Source: Mesostigma viride (Eukaryota; Streptophyta; Mesostigmatophyceae; Mesostigmatales; Mesostigmataceae). Taken from it: a stretch of DNA of 64,000 nucleotides. The position numbers and the translations under genes were made by a program. The stretch's first letter is position 1. Each line of letters opens with the position of its first letter. The DNA lies in contig RPFO01000041.1 of assembly GCA_009746045.1 (NCBI GenBank), forward strand, positions 5,887,323 to 5,951,322, read 5' to 3'. The notes under the pieces were generated by a model, which was given only the letters and a program-made list of their open reading frames with translations, was not told the origin of the DNA and made no database searches. Positions 10,500 through 21,414 of this stretch are shown here, one piece after another.

Positions 10500-11468
10500 A
10501 TGGCGTCTGTAGAGTCACCAGATCCTGCGAAGGAGCTAAATCGCAAACTCAAGGCCAACGCCCGGCGAGCTACGTACGTGGCTAAGCGGATTAAAGAAAT
10601 GGGCAAAGACGCCTGGCTGGAGCAGCGCAGAGAAGCCCGGAAGAATGAGTACGCAGCAGAATCGGCTGCTGTGAAGGCCGAGGAGCCGTGGGCAGTAGCG
10701 AAGCGGGATTGCGATAACGCCCAGCGGCGCTTCTTGTACCGCAACAAAGAAGTGGTGGAGACGCTGTGCAGGCAACGAGCCGCCTTGTCACCCATGGATT
10801 CGGTTGCGCATGAGGCCCAAATTGCTCTTGGGACGAGCGGCTTATTTAGGACATCAGGTCTTGTGATGCCATCAGAACTGGCCCTGCTTCGTGAAATGTC
10901 TCAGCCTGGAAATACGGTCTATGAGCCGATCTTCAACGCGGTAACTTACAACAAGAAAACTCGCGCATTCGTGACAAATTCTGGTGACAAGCACCGATGG
11001 ATGGGCTTCGTGCCCTTCGATCAGGGTGACCCGGCGCGTAGGATCGCAAATCGTCTGGTGCGTGTCCTGATGGGCCCGGACGGCAAGCATTTCCCAGTGA
11101 AGGGCTACTTTCTGTGGAGCAAGGCGGGATGCGAAGAGCAGCCCGCCCATTCGGACTACACGCGATACCCGGGAGCATGGGATGTGAACTACCCCGTGTC
11201 GGTCATAGTGGCCCCCTTCGCTGGCACATCGTTTGTGTACTGGGAGAACAGTATACTGTACCCAGGCCTGGACAACATGAGCTCCCGCCCTGACGTCAAG
11301 AAGAAGACGTTAGTGTTGGAGGCCGGCGATGTCTTGGTGTGGCACGGGGCGCTTGTGCACGCGGGAGCGGCGTACAAGGAAAGGGATAACTTTCGTTTTT
11401 TCTTCTACGTCCCGGCACAGGGTGAGAAGGGGCTCGTGCTGGACGCGGTGAACCCCATCCTCGTTTAG
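10500..11468 (+). CDS. 2-oxoglutarate/Fe(II) oxygenase-like protein
   Basis: Intact single-exon ORF, 322 aa from the ATG at 10500 (an upstream in-frame ATG at 10467 is less likely). The N-terminal 90 residues are charged and helical (KELNRKLKANARRA..., many K/E/R). The C-terminal half reads as a double-stranded beta-helix: an HxD motif (AHSDY, His about 217, Asp about 219), a strand-rich middle (VIVAPFAGTSFVYWEN), GDVLVWHG, a distal His (LVHAG, about 287) and an Arg (NFRFFFYV, about 298) suited to bind 2-oxoglutarate. These are the expected iron ligands and co-substrate residue. The substrate is unknown. TET/JBP-type oxygenases are known partners of some eukaryotic DNA transposons; membership of that subfamily is speculation. 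A run TAATAAATAAAG near 11652 could serve polyadenylation. Confidence 0.62.
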   Translation: MASVESPDPAKELNRKLKANARRATYVAKRIKEMGKDAWLEQRREARKNEYAAESAAVKAEEPWAVAKRDCDNAQRRFLYRNKEVVETLCRQRAALSPMDSVAHEAQIALGTSGLFRTSGLVMPSELALLREMSQPGNTVYEPIFNAVTYNKKTRAFVTNSGDKHRWMGFVPFDQGDPARRIANRLVRVLMGPDGKHFPVKGYFLWSKAGCEEQPAHSDYTRYPGAWDVNYPVSVIVAPFAGTSFVYWENSILYPGLDNMSSRPDVKKKTLVLEAGDVLVWHGALVHAGAAYKERDNFRFFFYVPAQGEKGLVLDAVNPILV

Positions 11469-12827
11469 GATTGGCTAGTGTCATGCACTTGTTGTACGGT
11501 CCTGGCTGACTGCTACATGTCAGAACAATATACAAGCATCCTGCATTGAGTAGGATACAACATTACCTGTCCACACAGTGTTTGGTTGGACACTGATTAC
11601 ACGTGACCTGCTGAGCAAATAGTGTCCGTGGGCTTTGGTTTTCCTGCTGCTGTAATAAATAAAGCTTAAGTCCTCCAAGTGTTCTAAATTTAATGTTTCT
11701 ACATGGTCAATAGCAAGGAGCAAGTAGGATGCATTGCGGGGTTGAGTTGAAATTGATACAACAATAGATCGAGAATGTTGTTATAGCATGGTAAGGGAGA
11801 CAACTATTAAGTGAGACAACCTTGTACATGGGTTGTATCACTTACTGCATAGAATAGACAACTATATATTAAAAAATATAATTACTTGGAGCAGATTGAA
11901 GGCACCTACACATAACCACAGCTAAAGCCAACATGAGATACCACGACAAAACTACAAGCCAGGACAACTATATATTGTAAACAATATGTAGGGAATAGTA
12001 AATACTTTGATGTTTTCAGTGAGGAGTTTTTGAATGGGTATTGGGTACCTTAGGCATTCGTATGGCAAGGTAGGGAAACTTGAGTCTGTTTTTAGGGTAG
12101 TGCAATGTGGTAGTTTGTTTGCTGGGCCACTAAAACCCCTTGAGTGTGACCTTCATGAATCCAGGGTAGGGTAAGGGTTGGTTAGGGTATGTACATAGTG
12201 GTGGGTATTGTAAGGTAGGTCTTGAGCTCCTTGAGTGTGACCTTCATGAATCCAGGGTAGGGTCAGGGTTGTAACTATAGAGATACTCACTTAAAAGACT
12301 GTGACATTCAAGAAACCAGGGTATGGAAATGCGTGTTGTTTGGGGTTGTTTGACTGGCGTACATTACCATAGTTGTCTAACTTATTAGTGGCACGGGATG
12401 ATGTTATTGCTACTACTACTATAGTAATACTCCTAAATTATTGTCATGTGTATAGGGTTTGGGTCTGGTGGTGTGCCCTTTGGCATCCGGGGTGCATGTA
12501 CATTTACATGAGTGAGCATTTGCATGGTACATTTGCATGGTGAATGCACTGGACATTTATTAAAAAGGAGGAAATAAACTGAATAGCCGTTGAGTGGAAA
12601 TGGCTATGGACATGAATCCAAAACCACATTGTTGGCATTGCAACATGTATGCTGTGCTGCAGCACTATGTTCTGTTTAGGACATCAAACAGCATTACATC
12701 AGAATAAGACATCAAAAGTGTGTCATGACAGGATCTCTCTCCTCACATTGAGGATAGACAGTTGTACAAGTATGGCACGGGCCTCAGGCACCAAACACGG
12801 GGCCAGTGCGCAACTTGTCGCGCCTCT
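11469..12827. other. 1.36-kb intergenic region without recognisable genes
   Basis: Contains a partial direct repeat: 'ccttgagtgtgaccttcat' followed by 'gaatccagggtagggt' occurs at about 12138 and 12229. The rest is AT-rich with short ORFs lacking motifs. I see no RNA gene. Confidence 0.5.
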
Positions 12828-13148
12828 TCACCGTGTACACCCGGCATGTATACCCGGGGTGTACACCCGGAGTGTACACCCGTGTGCACCCGGGAGTGCA
12901 GACCGAAGTGGAGCGTGACCCACAACGACGTTGTGGGTCACGCTACACTTCGGCCCACCGCCACGCTCAAGTGTCGGCGCTTGCATACTGTACATATGTT
13001 ATGTAGTGGCGTGATCCACAACGTCGTTGTGGGTCACGCCACTACATACAGTGCATACAGGGCCTTAGCGTGTGGCAGTAGACCGAAGTGCACCCGGCGT
13101 GTACACCCGTGTACACCCGGAGTGTACACCCGTGTGCACCCACTTACA
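12828..13148 (+). repeat. Dispersed GTGTACAC palindromic repeat, copy R3
   Basis: Begins with a GTGTACAC/CCGG array (12833-12895), then a 27-base palindrome with 13-bp arms (GTGACCCACAACG / CGTTGTGGGTCAC) near 12915-12941, then the same 'gtgtcggcgcttgcatactgt' and 'acatatgttatgtag' sequence that was the target of the TRIM-like element, and a second GTGTACAC array ending at about 13145. It acts as an empty-site reference for the insertion at 7864. Confidence 0.88.
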
Positions 13149-13229
13149 GGCGGACTTGAGGATGAATTACCATCCTTGAAAAAATGATGTTTTGACGTAG
13201 GTGGTCGGAAAGTTGCACGAACGGCAGCG

Positions 13230-16200
13230 ATGGCAGACGGCTTGGCTACGTCGGCGGAGAGAGTGAAGGACACACTGGCCACCATGCGCTCGACATTGCG
13301 TGAGCCGGTAAGTACAGTAGACGGTTACGCAGTTGGCGGGTATAATTTCATGTTACGCGGCTGGGCATATTACGGAGACAAGGTCCTTGTCCCTGGCGTT
13401 ATGCAGGCAGGTGATGCGTGGCCGGGCGCCATGCCCTTTTTGTTTTTTTTGGGCCAACATGCACCTGATGCTTTTCGGCGGTTGTTGACAACCCAATCTG
13501 GTGGCTGGCATCCATGCTTTGGACGTACGCGGGCCGGGATGCACGTGCACGGAGCGCAGGTGAACAATTGCAAGACACCGAATGACTTCGTCAGTCTGTC
13601 CAGAGATTTTGAGGGCTCTCCCGTTGAGAGGCTCGTCGTTACCTTACACACGAAACAGGAGTTACACAGGCGCAAGGATGACCTGAAGAAGCTGGCTGGC
13701 GATACGTGGGACGTCAACGCATGCACGGCCGCCGTAAGGTTTTCCCTGTAATGTAGCTACAATGTTGTTGCTTTCTGTTGGATGCATTGCAGGTAGAATG
13801 CTAGGCCTTGAACCAACCGGCCGAGGCACATGGGTGACGTCTCTGAATTTGTGGCATGGGGTGTTCCTGGTTTCATGCTGCTTCAATGTACATGGATGCC
13901 GTTTGTACGCAGCATCGACGACTGAATGAGCACGAGAATAAGCGCGCTGCAAAGGTGTGGCCTGTCAAGAGTGAGCGCGATGCAAACCTGCGGAAGCTTG
14001 GAGCCTCAACATCGTCTGCTGATGAGCAGAAAGAGGCTGAAGGTGCAGCGCCGGTTGCGTCTGGGGGTAATACACGGCAACCAGCGACGCAGGGTCAGCT
14101 CGCAGTCCTTCCCCCGCCCCTAACCTCCGCCTCCCCCCCAATGCCGTCCTTGGCTCTCTCAGGGGGCTTATCAAGCCTCCCACATGCGGACAGTGCTGCC
14201 CGTGCTGGCTACGAGGTAGCAAATGAGGCGCAACATCTGCTTCGAGCTGCGCTAGAGGCTTTGCAAGGCGTGACAGCAAGTGCGGCGCCAATCCTTAAAG
14301 ACCCCGTTGCCGCGGGTAATCTGGCGCAGGCAGTCGTGACCAACCAGATACTCGCGCAGGTAGGGCTCCTGTTATTTTGCACTGAGTTTACCTGTTTATC
14401 GGGTTGTTTGTTGTGTTCAAGCAGTAACGTCTTATCTGAGCATCTCCATTGTTAGGATGTCCACGGCCTTGGCACACCGGGCTTATTTACAGCAATAATC
14501 TGCCTGGTGATGTGTGTGATCGGCACTGTGTGTTGCAGCTCATGCGCGTGGCATCAGCAGCCAATCGGGGCAGCGGGGACGAGGCCGCCACGGCGGTGGT
14601 GGGCGGGGGCAGCGGGGACGAGGCCGCCACGCCGGTGGTGGGCGGGGGCAGCGGGGGTGAGGCCGCCACGGCGCCGGTGGGCGGGGGCAGCGGGGACGAG
14701 GCCGCCACGCCGGTGGTGGGCGGGGGTAGCGGGGGTGAGGCCGCCACGGCGCCGGTGGGCGGGGGCAGCGGGGACGAGGCCGCCACGCCGGTGGTGGGCG
14801 GGGGTAGCGGGGGTGAGGCCGCCACGGCGCCGGTGGGCGGGGGCAGCGGGGACGAGGCCGCCACGCCGGTGGTGGGCGGGGGCAGCGGGGGTGAGGCCGC
14901 CACGGCGCCGGTGGGCGGGGGCAGCGGGGACGAGGCCGCCACGGCGGTGGTGGGCGGGGGCAGCGGGGGTGAGGCCGCGGGCAGCGAGGGCGGGGTCGCG
15001 GCCAGCAATGATGGGTGGACAGTTTCTGAAGATGCGGAGGAGGTGGACAGTGCTGAGAAGCGCCCAACCGAGGAGCAGGCACGTACGGGGCCTCACGAAT
15101 TTTTAGACGTGGATGCGTGGGCGGATGCGGCTGAGGCTGCGGCTGCGGCTGCGGGGGGGAAGCGAAAGCGAAACCCAAGGCCAGCCGCGCCACTGAAGGT
15201 GGTGGGTGATGATGCCCCGTGCACGCCTTGCCAGCAGGGTGCCAGGTTTATGGCGGAGGAAGACTTGGTCGTAACAGGCGAGCATCAACGCGTTATGGAA
15301 AACCAAGGCAACAGTTGCTTCTTAGATGCAGCAGTTGACGTGATTTTTTTTACCATCTTGTTTGTCTTGCAAACACTTGGCGCCCCAGGACTGTCATTCC
15401 TCGTGACACGTCCGCCTGGTGTGCCACATACCCCGGATATTTGCCGTATCGGCTGGATTCTCATGAAATTGATGTTCTACCGGAGTGCTGGTAGGCTGGA
15501 CATGATGACTAAATGGCGGAACATGCTGTTTGATCAGCTTTCCAAAGTCGCCCGGGCTCGTGAGCTGCCGATTGAAGTGGGAGGAATGGGGTCCGTCCAT
15601 GAAGCATTGTCGGTACTTCTTGTACATTTGAAGGGGTGCCAGCCTACCTTTACACCCTACAAGTGTGTCGCACGCGCTTCGGAAAAAGAAGATTGTGAAC
15701 CCCCGCATCCAATCGACCTACGTGTGCAGCACAGTTCCGTACTGGCACGCCTCATGGACAACGCCGGTTTGTTGGCCAACATGCGGGCTGTCTGCCTGGA
15801 AGGCTATATAAGCATCCACCAAGTCGCACGGTGTAAAAGCTTGGGACCGGAACCGTGCCTGAGGCAGCGTGTCTTTAAAGGCAACCCCGCATACCTGGTG
15901 TTTACCATGCTCCATGGGGAGAAGCGTATCCCCTTGGACAAGTACAGTGGGCCTCCTTTGCCCGTCGCTTTCAATGTGGAAATTAATGTGGATGAAGACG
16001 GTGCCATGTCTAAACGCACAGTGGACCTGCGCCTTGCAATTCTCATGCGAGCGTATTATAAGCACTGGACCACATTGGTGCCTGCAAGCACTGACCCCAC
16101 CAGGTGGTGCGACGAGTGGGTGGAGTATGATGACCTTTTGGAAACCGTCCAGCCACGTGGTCGTCTGAGTGATGTCGTCCAGCAGTTGACCGGCTGCATG

Positions 16201-16242
16201 TATGGAGCGGTGTACCGTGTGATTACGCCATGCCAGAACTAA
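13230..16242 (+). CDS. Ubiquitin-specific-protease-like protein with GGGSG-EAAT repeats, three exons
   Basis: Predicted 884-aa protein from exons 13230-13733, 13913-14359 and 14539-16242; all junctions are GT-AG in phase 0 and the total is a multiple of three. Exon 1 is a globular region with no family I recognise. Exon 2 is Ala-rich and helical. Exon 3 opens with 11 tandem 13-residue repeats (GGGSGDEAATPVV type, bases 14567-14990), then an acidic linker and a basic patch (GGKRKRNPRP). The C-terminal 310 residues resemble a C19 deubiquitinase: Cys box ENQGNSCFLDA (Cys about 577), His box YYKHWTTLV (His about 826), then W..EWVEYDD (Asp about 847). Cys-His spacing of about 250 residues suits the family. 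Activity would be removal of ubiquitin or a similar protein; the overall similarity outside these boxes is weak. Confidence 0.62.
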
Positions 16243-16589
16243 CCGAGTGCAGTGTCAATCATGCTCCACGGCTCCCCACCGGGACTCCGCGTAGTTAATT
16301 AAGTAATGCCAATAAATGTGAATGGTGAGGACAACTTAATATCAACTTGTCATCGAGTACTGACCGCGTACATGTGTCTCCCATGCACATGCTGACAGGT
16401 TTACTGGGGATTAGCGTGCACTTTAGGTTAGTCAGTCAGTCAGTTTATTCCCACGCCGGTTATCCGACAGAGTTATATTAAGGGGGTTAGTCAGTGTTGC
16501 GAATCTCGCCTCCTAAGTCCTACGATAATCTTAGTTAATACTCGTACATTATTACAACTAGGTACTGGTGAACTTATGAACTTTCTACA
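16243..16589. other. Downstream intergenic region
   Basis: Contains 'ccaataaatgtgaa' near 16308, a possible polyadenylation signal for the preceding gene, and a short TCAG tandem run at about 16430-16442. No gene seen. Confidence 0.4.
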
Positions 16590-16733
16590 GAATACACCCG
16601 GCGTGTACACCCGTGTACACCCGGAGTGTACACCCGTGTGTACCCGGGAGTGCACTGCGAAGTGGAGCGTGACCCACAACGACGTTGTGGATCACGCCAC
16701 TCCAAACAGCACATACCAAGCGCCGACACTTAG
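16590..16733 (+). repeat. Dispersed GTGTACAC palindromic repeat, copy R4
   Basis: Shortest copy: a GTGTACAC/CCGG array at 16597-16645, the palindrome ACCCACAACGACGTTGTGG at 16671-16689, and the 'cgccgacact' end. It is followed by an A14 run at about 16746. Confidence 0.85.
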
Positions 16734-17259
16734 CGTTTAGTCTCAAAAAAAAAAAAAACAGCTATAAAGTACGCAGCGCGGCGCGACTGCACCGGCCCCT
16801 AGAAGATATAGTTGTGTGTATCCCTTGGAGCTAAGCCACACCGACTCTATCTACCAGTAACAACCCGTGGTCAGTTTCAAACCGAACATGGATTGGCTCC
16901 TTACTCCGTGACCTCTAGTCGGGTTCGTACGCGGTATCATTGAACACAGCGGTGCTTCTTTCTTACTTGACGCCAATAGAACCTCTGCCTGTGCTGCCGG
17001 CGCCACTGACTGACTGGCGAGGGGGAGCTGCTTTACAATCTTTCCGTGGAACACCTTACGCGGCAACCCTTCAAGTCGCAAATTTTTCGCGGTGCTTTGA
17101 ATTTGGCCGTCCGATCCCTGCCGATCTACGGTCACTAGCTACGCGTCCGCAAGTGCGTCCCCGTTGATGGAAAGAGCAAGGTGACTGTTGCCGCAAGGCC
17201 TTCAGTTCGCGAAGTCCCTCAATAGTCGTTGGTGGATATCCCTATGCGCGCGGATTCAA
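16734..17259. other. Intergenic region before the repeat-protein gene
   Basis: About 525 bases with a homopurine A run and no convincing ORF. Presumed promoter region for the gene starting at 17260. Confidence 0.35.
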
Positions 17260-20200
17260 ATGGCATTGGTAAGAGTCACGGCGGATCAGGCGGTATGGAA
17301 CAGATTCAACGATGCCCTTGACGACGAAGCGCGCCCACAACACGCGAGTAAAGATGACTGGGAGGAGGTAGCAAAACAGGTGATACACAGTAATTCAAAA
17401 AAGTATCTGAACGAGAGATATAGCAAGAAGGAACAAGACGCGACCCTGCTGGCGGCAGTAGTTAAACGATGCGTGACCATCTGCCCTTTTATATCCACCC
17501 ACCTTTTCAGACAGTACAGTGACGCCAAGGAGGCCTACGCCGACCTTGTAGACAAGAGTGGCTTTAAAGCACCGGAGCCAGAGACTGCGAGCTTATACGT
17601 GGAGAGAGTGATCTCTCGCCGCCTGTCGGTCAGGAAGAATGAGCATAGTAAGGCGGAGCAGGCTAGGGCCGCCAGACAAGAGGCTGACGCAACAAAGGGC
17701 CTGAAAAGACGGCCGTTGGGCAGCATCGTGATGAACCAGGACGCCAGCCAGGTAAACTCGGTTCGTAATGTTCCCAAATGCAGCAGCATGGTTGAATTTA
17801 ATCCACCGCAATTTGCGTTACCACTGATATTCTGTTCGATGCTACGTTTGGACTTCGTCTTTCATATCCCTTCTTTACCACAATGCTGCAGCAGGGTGCC
17901 AAACAGCCGCTACTAAAACGAAAGCAGCCGTCGCCTCCGGCGATCATGCCGCGGCCGCAGGGCCTGACTCCCTCGACTCCGACAAGTTCAGCGCTGTCGG
18001 CAGCCCAGGAGGCTCAGATTGCCGCTCTTTACGCACAGATTGACAGCATCCGTAGTGGCGGCCTCGCTTCTGCTACATTCGGAGCAGTGTCCCCACCGCC
18101 TCCAGTGCCAGGCTTTGAAGGTATATTCGTCTGGAATGGTGTATCCTGCCAGTACGTATCAGGCCCTGCTTAATTATACAGGCATGCTTAAATGTGAATT
18201 CTTGGTCGTCTATTGTTTTTTCAGCTGCACATTTCGGCTTTCCTTACAGCAATTGTTTCATCCACAAATGCGTTATTACTACATTTCTTCATCCTACCGG
18301 CTATACCGGAATGGAACTATGCATTAGGTAAGTTCTTTAGGTAAATACTTTTGCCCTTTTCCAACAACTGTGTGAAAGTGACCCCCCCGTGGGGGCGGAG
18401 GGTCCAGGGGGAGTTTGAGGCTGCATAGGCTCTGGGAGGGTAGCTCACGTAAATGACGTTGGTTTCCCAACCTCATATCCCATGCTGCTGTGCCATGCCC
18501 ACCAATGCAACTCCAAACTTCCAACCCTGCCCCCATCCCCTCTTTCAGTGGAGCCCGTTGCCGACAAGGCCGGATCGGTGGTGCTGGCCGCTGTGCACTG
18601 TGCCGGTAAGAGATGCGTTGGATATTTTTGTTGCGCATACTCTTTGATACTTTCAGTGTGTAAGCATAGTACGTGCAAGCATTTTTCTCTAAGTGAAGTC
18701 CACAGCGTTGTATTTGTTCATGTGTATGGCTGAGATGGTTTTTTGGCGTGCAGGGTCAAGTGGTGTGATGTGCTCGCTTGAATGCCTATTCTCATTGCAA
18801 CTTGGTTCGTCCTTTCACCACCCTGACTCCTGTCACATGGTCATATACTCGTGAATCTGATTGCATGCTATAACCTGTGCCTGGAGGGTGCAGAAGCCAC
18901 AAAGGCTCCAGCAAACATCCATCTGCTGAAGCGGTCAAAGAAGGCTGCTGGGCCAACAACACCCGCTGCGCACAAGGCTGCCGCGCCGGCACCGTCTCCC
19001 GCTGAGCACAAGGCCGCCCCGCCACCAGCTCCCGCCGCGCACAAGGCGGCCCCGGCACCGGCTCCCGCTGTGCACAAGGCCGCCCCGGCACTTCCGGCTC
19101 CCGCTGTGCACAAGGCCGCCCCGGCACCGCTGGCTCCCGCTGCGCACAAGGCCGCCCCGCCAACAACGCCCACTGCGCACAAGGCTGCCCCGTTACCAGC
19201 TCCCGCTGCAAAGAAGGCCGCCCCGGCACCAGCTCCCGCCGCGCACCAGGCCGCCCCGGCACCGGCTCCTGCTGCGAACAAGGCCGCCCCGGCACCCGCT
19301 CCCGCCGCGAACAAGGCCGCCCCGGCACCGGCTCCCGCTGCGAACAAGGCCGCCCCGGCACCGGCTCCCGCTGCGAACAAGGCCCGGGGGGCTGCAAAGA
19401 CTCGCAAGGGCGCTCCACCTTCCGACCAGGGCCTCTCCCACTACTTGCAGCAGATGACCCCACATGCAACGGTGCTCCCTTGTCCAACGAGCTTCGCGGA
19501 CACGGTGGCCACGGGCTCAGTAATCGCACAAAAGTGGTTTCTGAAGGCCACTCGGGAAAAAGGCGCTGAATTTGTGTGGTCGCTCGGGTATGTGTCTGAA
19601 TACAAACCCAGTTTGCCATCGTGGACGTTCACGTTCGTGGACCCTGACGGGGAGCCCGACACCCACTACCATTTCGACCTGGAAATGCTCCACTATGGAG
19701 AGGCCGACTCCCGTGAGCTGTCATGGGTCTTGTTGGGCGACGTACAACCGGCGGACCTTCGCGCAAGGGTACAGAATGAGTACAGCTATCAGCGGCTCTC
19801 GGACCCTGAGTCTGAGTCGGAGTCTGAGTTGGAGCCGGAGTCGGAGTCGGTGCCAAAGGGGAAGCGGAGGGCACCAGCGCGCAAAGGGAAGGCACCTGCG
19901 CCCAAGCGGTCATCAAAGCCCTCGGATGTCCTTGCGCCCACGCCTGCTCCTGCGCTCGCGGCAGCGCCCCTCCCTGCGCTCGCACCTGTGCCTATGCCTG
20001 CGCCCGCGCTCGCGCCAGCGCCCCTGCCCTTACAGGCTTCCGCGACCTCAGCAAACACAGAGCTGTTGGACCTCCAACGGCAGCTTGCAGAGCAGGGTGA
20101 GCTGCTCAGGGCATTGCTAGCTGCGCAGCCGCGGCGGCTGTCACTGTCAACATCATCCCATCCGGGAAGCTCCATGAAGGCCCCAGCTGTAAGTATAGCT

Positions 20201-20535
20201 TTCGGGCTTTCGCATCTGCATGATGAGTGTTTACTGGATGTTTGTTTGCTACCAAGGGTCCCAGTAGAAAACTGCCTTTGATGTTGAAAAACATTGCCTA
20301 CCCATACAACATTTGACAGTGCAACATTTCTTTATTTTCTTGCAGTGGACTGACTAAAGGCTGTCATGCATTATATGTGTTGCATTGTCAACCCCCTGTC
20401 ACGCAATTACAGGATCTCGGAAAAGGCAATGAGCTTCCCATCAATGACAACGTGGTTTCCATCGACCTGCCGGAGGTGACCTCATCAACCGATCAGCTTG
20501 TGAACACACAAGGCCCTATCCAGGAAGCTGCATGA
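17260..20535 (+). CDS. Lys/Ala/Pro-repeat protein, five exons, function unknown
   Basis: Exons 17260-17751, 17892-18120, 18549-18605, 18894-20188 and 20413-20535; GT-AG sites with matching phases (0, 1, 1, 0) and a total of 732 codons including stop, so 731 aa. Start chosen at the ATG at 17260. Exon 1 is charged and helical (KDDWEEVAKQVIHSN...). Exon 4 has about 14 repeats of an AAHKAAPAPAP type unit (18950-19385), as seen in basic linker proteins that bind nucleic acid. It then has a beta-rich stretch (FVWSLGYVSEYKP..WTFTFVDPDGE) faintly like a Tudor/SH3 fold, a Glu-Ser repeat (SESESELEPESE), a basic patch and an Ala-Pro tract. No enzyme motif is visible. It sits on the same strand 1 kb after the deubiquitinase-like gene. 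Confidence 0.6.
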
Positions 20536-20730
20536 ACATGCCATCTGTAAGTATACAGCTGCTGGGCTTTTGCATCTGCATGGTTGTTAAGTGCATGTTT
20601 GATTGCTACAAATGCTCCATGTAGAAGACTGCCATTGATGTTGCATGCTGTCTTACAATGGACTGACTGTCGGCCATCATGCATTATATGTGTTGCATTG
20701 TCAATCCCCTGTCACGTGATTGCAGGACCA
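20176..20730 (+). repeat. Tandem duplication of the last intron region
   Basis: The end of exon 4 plus intron 4 (about 20160-20412) is repeated, diverged, at about 20515-20725. Shared features are the AGGAAGCT/GGGAAGCT end of the exon, the donor 'ctgtaagtat', the intron middle, and the acceptor region 'gttgcattgtcaa' ... 'ccctgtcac'. After the second acceptor a further possible exon starts at 20726 (DQPVSPAAALAEQ..., stop at about 20833). The first copy's frame ends at the TGA at 20533, so the second may be an alternative or dead last exon. Confidence 0.65.
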
Positions 20731-20834
20731 ACCCGTTAGCCCTGCAGCAGCACTGGCGGAGCAGGGACCTTTGTGTCCCCAAGAAACTGTGGAAGCCCCC
20801 CTGTGCTGCCCCGGCAAAGAGCACTCAAGCTAGT

Positions 20835-21044
20835 TATCTACATGGGGGCAATCGATTTTGGGATGGCTTAGACATTACAGCATTTGAAATGACATCTGTG
20901 CACTGAATTTTAGTCCCTTCAGTAATCTGTGGCACGTTGTGGCCACCAGCTTGTGTCATAGCCGACGTCTTGAGCCAACCTCACCTTTGAAGCATAAGCT
21001 ATGCGTCATATTTCAATTAATTAATGAATCATGGTCCTGTGAAA
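20835..21044. other. Intergenic, no feature seen
   Basis: About 210 bases after the last possible exon of the repeat-protein gene. No motif recognised. Confidence 0.3.
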
Positions 21045-21395
21045 ATTAATAACTTATCACCCTTGGGTGCTCCTGATTTTTCTGATAACTTATCACCCCT
21101 GAGTGCTCCTGATTTTCCTGATAATTTATCACCCCTGAGTGCTCCTGATTTTTTCTGATAATTTATCACCCCTGAGTGCTCCTGATTTTTTCTGATAATT
21201 TATCACCCCTTTTTTATCAGAAAAATGTCAAAACTGTGCCTTTTTTTATCAGTTTTTATCAGTTTTATCAGGGAAAAAAAGCCATTATCAGGCCATTATC
21301 AGGCGTTTATCAGGACTTTATCAGGTGTTTATCAGTGTTTATCAGCGTTTATCAGCGTTTATCAGCGTTTATCAGCGTTTATCAGGTGCAAAAAA
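21045..21395. repeat. CTGATAA tandem repeat block at the edge of the viral fragment
   Basis: Two arrays. The first, about 21045-21207, has roughly four and a half copies of a 37-bp unit containing TTATCACCCCTGAGTGCTCC and TGATTTTTCTGA. The second, about 21208-21390, has irregular then regular short units TTTATCAG or GTTTATCAGC (about 9-10 bp). The shared core is CTGATAA / TTATCAG. It abuts the truncated capsid gene, so it marks one end of the viral block. Confidence 0.85.
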
Positions 21396-21414
21396 AGGGA
21401 AAACTGACAATGTC

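Noticed and set aside
9875-10500. Several ORFs sharing Cys/Thr/Pro-rich ends across repeats R1-R4
   Set aside because: They follow the GTGTACAC repeat in different frames in each copy; no frame is conserved.
12120-12270. Telomere-like TTAGGG or AGGGTAGGG runs
   Set aside because: Only a few irregular units inside a two-copy direct repeat; not a telomeric tract.
14487-15193. Long ORFs antisense or alternative-frame to the GGGSG repeats
   Set aside because: Stop-free because a 39-base GC-rich repeat has period three; only the plus frame continues into the protease-like domain.
18792-19619. 275-, 179- and 118-aa minus-strand ORFs rich in Ala, Arg, Gly
   Set aside because: Shadow frames of the AHKAAPAP repeat exon.
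21208-21390. Possible CRISPR array (repeated TTTATCAG units)
   Set aside because: Units are about 9-10 bases with no unique spacers; this is a simple tandem repeat in a eukaryotic context.
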